This document shows, one piece after another, positions 5,700 through 7,553 of a stretch of DNA of 7,553 nt; the first letter of the stretch is position 1; each line of letters opens with the position of its first letter. The position numbers were made by a program, and so were the translations under genes. The notes below the pieces were generated by a model. That model was not told where the DNA came from. It saw only the letters and a list, made by a program, of their open reading frames with translations, and did no database searches. The stretch spans positions 1 to 7,553 of the forward strand of contig NZ_CALIIS010000155.1 of assembly GCF_938017705.1 (NCBI RefSeq). Reading direction: 5' to 3'. Source of the DNA: an uncultured Campylobacter sp. Lineage in GTDB: Bacteria > Campylobacterota > Campylobacteria > Campylobacterales > Campylobacteraceae.

Positions 5700-7421
5700 C
5701 TAGCCGTTTTGCATTATCCCCTTTAGGCTGCGATACTCCTCGCACTCGCCCGTCAGCTTCGCGTCGGTGCCGATGGCGAGGATGCGGCCGTTTTTCATCA
5801 CGGCGATATTATCGGCGCGCTCGATCGTGGAGAGGCGGTGAGCGATTACAAAGACGATTTTGCTTTGTTTGATCTTTTCGATGACGTTTGAGATCTCCTT
5901 TTCGCTTGCGTTATCCAGCGCAGAAGTCGCCTCGTCGAATATTAAAATTTGCGGGTCCTTATACAGCGCGCGCGCGATGGCGATACGCTGGCGCTGTCCG
6001 CCGCTAAGATTTGCGCCGAACTCGCTAAGCACGGTGTAAATTCCATCCTTCATCGAGCTTACGAACTCATAGGCGTTGGCGAGCTTGAGCGCTTCTATGA
6101 CGCGCTGCTCGTTAAATTCCGCGCCGTAGCTTACGTTTTGCGCGATCGTGTCGTTAAAAATATAGACGCGTTGGCTTACCAGGCCGATGTTTTCGCGCAG
6201 GCTAGGGATGCTAAACTCGCCGATTTCGTCGTTGCCGTTGAATAAAATTTTACCGCTACTTGCGTCGTAAAAGCGCATCAGTAGGTTCACGACCGAGCTT
6301 TTGCCGCCGCCGCTGTTTCCGACGAGCGCTAAAATTTCGCCCTTTTTGACGCTGAAGCTTATATCTTTTAGCGCCGCCTTGTCGCCGTAGTTTAGCGACA
6401 CGTCGCAAAAGCTCACCGAGCCGATCTCGCCCATCTGCTTTCCGCCTCCGACGATCGTAGGCTCCAAATCTATGAGCTCAAACGTCCGCTCGCTCGCCGC
6501 GATGGCGTCTTGCATATTGTTGTAGAGCGATGAGACCTTTTTTATCGGCGTGTAAACCATAAAAAGCGCTGTAAGGAAGCTGAAAAAGCTGCCGATGCTC
6601 ATCTGGCCCGCGATGACCTCCTGTCCTCCGACGATGATCACCACGGCGATACCCACGGCGCCTAGCATCTCCATGATCGGGCTTACCAGGCACGTCGTTA
6701 CGACCGCCTTTAAATTTAGACCGAAAAATTTCTTGTTTTCGGCGTTAAATTTCTCCACTTCAAAGCTCTCGGCGTTACTCGCCTTGACGATTTCGATGTT
6801 GGAGTAAATTTGACTGAGCGCCGAGGAGATATCGGAGGTTTTCTCTTGAGACTCACGCGAAATTTTTTTCATCCGCTTTGCAAGGCGCGAGAGTGGATAT
6901 ATCGCGCACGGAAAGACCACGAGCGCGAAAAACGAAAGCTTTGGGCTCTGATAGATCACGACGCCCAAAAGCCCCAAAATCGTAATGATCTGCGTAAAAA
7001 AATCGGGGATCATATTCGAAACTACGACGCGGATACGCTCGATGTCGTTGATCGTGCGGCTAATGAGCTCGCCCGTGCGGAAGCGGTTGAAAAAATCTAC
7101 GTCCAGCCGCACGAGGCTTGCGACGAGCCTATCGCGGAAGCGGCGCACCGTGTCTTGACCGATGAAGGCGGTGAAGTAGTTTTGCATAAACGCACCGCCG
7201 CTTTTCATCGCGAAAACCACGATGATCGCGATCGGAAGCGTGTAGAGATACGGCTCGTTTTTTTCGACGAAAATTTTGTTTAAAACGGGCTCGACCAGCT
7301 TCGCGCTCGTAGCAGTCGCCACGCTCGTCATCACCATACCCAAAATCGCCAATGCAAACTGCGGCTTATAATCCCTAAAATAGGGCTTAAAGCGCGATAG
7401 TAAAGTTTTAAAGCCGTTCAA
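5700..7421 (-). CDS. msbA: MsbA-type lipid A export ABC transporter (permease-ATPase half transporter)
   Basis: A 573-residue half transporter, the usual MsbA length. Residues about 20-310 are the six-helix membrane domain, including SFLTALFMVYTPIKKVSSLYNNMQDAIAASERTFELID (281-318), very like MsbA. The ATPase domain holds an A-loop Y345, Walker A GNSGGGKSS (368-376), Q417, signature LSGGQ (472-476), Walker B ILIFDE (492-497), D-loop SALD (500-503) and H528. All are intact, so an active homodimer is expected. MsbA flips lipid A-core across the inner membrane before its transport to the surface; a general lipid or drug ABC exporter is the main alternative. The start is TTG at 7421: AAGGA lies six bases upstream, a TAG stop sits two codons before, and no ATG is available before residue 29. 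The upstream region is the AT-rich repeat array, with no convincing promoter, so it may continue an operon from beyond the right edge. Confidence 0.87.
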   Translation of the reverse strand: MNGFKTLLSRFKPYFRDYKPQFALAILGMVMTSVATATSAKLVEPVLNKIFVEKNEPYLYTLPIAIIVVFAMKSGGAFMQNYFTAFIGQDTVRRFRDRLVASLVRLDVDFFNRFRTGELISRTINDIERIRVVVSNMIPDFFTQIITILGLLGVVIYQSPKLSFFALVVFPCAIYPLSRLAKRMKKISRESQEKTSDISSALSQIYSNIEIVKASNAESFEVEKFNAENKKFFGLNLKAVVTTCLVSPIMEMLGAVGIAVVIIVGGQEVIAGQMSIGSFFSFLTALFMVYTPIKKVSSLYNNMQDAIAASERTFELIDLEPTIVGGGKQMGEIGSVSFCDVSLNYGDKAALKDISFSVKKGEILALVGNSGGGKSSVVNLLMRFYDASSGKILFNGNDEIGEFSIPSLRENIGLVSQRVYIFNDTIAQNVSYGAEFNEQRVIEALKLANAYEFVSSMKDGIYTVLSEFGANLSGGQRQRIAIARALYKDPQILIFDEATSALDNASEKEISNVIEKIKQSKIVFVIAHRLSTIERADNIAVMKNGRILAIGTDAKLTGECEEYRSLKGIMQNG

Positions 7422-7427
7422 ATGCTA

Positions 7428-7432
7428 TCCTT
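7428..7432 (-). promoter_or_regulatory. Ribosome binding site supporting the TTG start of msbA
   Basis: AAGGA on the minus strand, six bases before the TTG at 7421. An in-frame stop (7427-7425) in the spacer rules out any earlier start. Confidence 0.7.
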
Positions 7433-7439
7433 TTTTATA

Positions 7440-7553
7440 AAATTTTTAAAATTTAAAATCCTAAAATTCATGAAATTTTAGAATTTAAAATTTCTGAAAT
7501 TTTGTAATTCTTAAAATTTCAGGAATTTTCAACTCCGAAATTTCTAAAATTTT
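7440..7553. repeat. AT-rich array of RAATTY palindromes upstream of msbA, cut by window edge
   Basis: By direct reading, RAATTY words begin at 7440, 7449, 7464, 7473, 7481, 7487, 7497, 7514, 7523, 7538 and 7547: eleven in 114 bases, against roughly one per 100 in the window as a whole. Steps are 9, 15, 9, 8, 6, 10, 17, 9, 15, 9, so the first four and the last four words share a 9-15-9 pattern, and these two stretches match at roughly two thirds of positions. Larger inverted repeats are nested within. No coding frame is visible. Possible roles are a regulatory or curved-DNA region, an uptake or methylation-site cluster, or drifted simple sequence. Confidence 0.65.
7487..7529. repeat. 17-base inverted repeat within the AT-rich array
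   Basis: AAAATTTCTGAAATTTT (7487-7503) and AAAATTTCAGGAATTTT (7513-7529) are inverted copies with one difference, around a 9-base loop. The left arm is itself a perfect 8+1+8 palindrome. A second perfect inverted repeat, GAAATTTTA / TAAAATTTC (7472-7480 and 7486-7494), overlaps it. As RNA the long stem would be weak because nearly all pairs are A-U. Confidence 0.6.

Noticed and set aside
5657..5702. TAGAGC / GCTCTA inverted repeat around the msbA stop as a terminator
   Set aside because: Only six pairs with a loop of over 30 bases and no T-run after it on the minus strand; too weak to call.
6810..7283. Plus-strand open frame of 157 codons inside msbA
   Set aside because: It is antisense to the conserved MsbA membrane domain. 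The product is a string of charged residues typical of a mirrored GC-rich gene.
7434..7439. TATAAA on the minus strand as the msbA -10 box
   Set aside because: Transcription would begin near 7427, inside or after the ribosome binding site. It is more likely part of the AT-rich array.
7440..7553. CRISPR array
   Set aside because: The words are only six to nine bases, spacing varies from 6 to 17, there are no 25-40-base repeats or unique spacers, and no cas gene is present.
1..7553. tRNA, rRNA or insertion-sequence ends
   Set aside because: No cloverleaf with a GGTTCGAATCC-like arm, no rRNA-like block, no transposase frame and no terminal inverted repeats with target duplications were seen.

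Overview
The window looks like chromosomal DNA of an epsilonproteobacterium, most likely a Campylobacter with a moderate GC content (oral-type species such as C. gracilis, C. rectus or C. showae would fit). The reasons are the very frequent TAAAATTT/AAATTT words, Shine-Dalgarno sites of the AAGGAG type, -10 boxes without an obvious -35 but with T-rich upstream stretches, and the gene types. Genus is an inference and species is not resolved.

Left block (2-2201, minus strand): a tightly packed four-gene unit, transcribed right to left: an SPFH/stomatin-like membrane protein, an NfeD-family partner with an unusual low-complexity tail, a MNT-type nucleotidyltransferase (MntA) and a HEPN-type HepT toxin, cut by the left edge. 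The joints are a 4-base overlap, a 1-base gap and an 8-base overlap, so translation is probably coupled throughout. The last two genes form a HepT-MntA toxin-antitoxin module sitting at the end of an SPFH-NfeD membrane operon.

Middle block (2202-4774): a 119-base region carries two divergent promoters, one for the SPFH operon and one for a plus-strand MFS exporter of the EntS/MFS_3 type. That gene meets, tail to tail with 10 bases between, a minus-strand MFS transporter of the YcaD-like type. A second divergent region of about 100 bases separates this one from a small plus-strand lipoprotein gene of unknown function, whose isoleucine codon use differs strongly from the MFS gene.

Right block (5369-7553): a 331-base gene-free stretch with stem-loops and many AAATTT words, then a minus-strand MsbA-type lipid A flippase with all ATPase motifs intact, started from TTG. 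Upstream of it, the last 120 bases are an extremely AT-rich array of short palindromes with eleven RAATTY sites, some with repeating 9-15-9 spacing. This array is the strongest non-coding signal in the window.

The genes share an envelope theme (membrane scaffold, two exporters, a lipoprotein, lipid A export), but nothing in the layout shows that they form one pathway. The candidates for something unusual are the toxin-antitoxin module riding on the SPFH-NfeD operon, the NfeD tail, and the RAATTY palindrome array.
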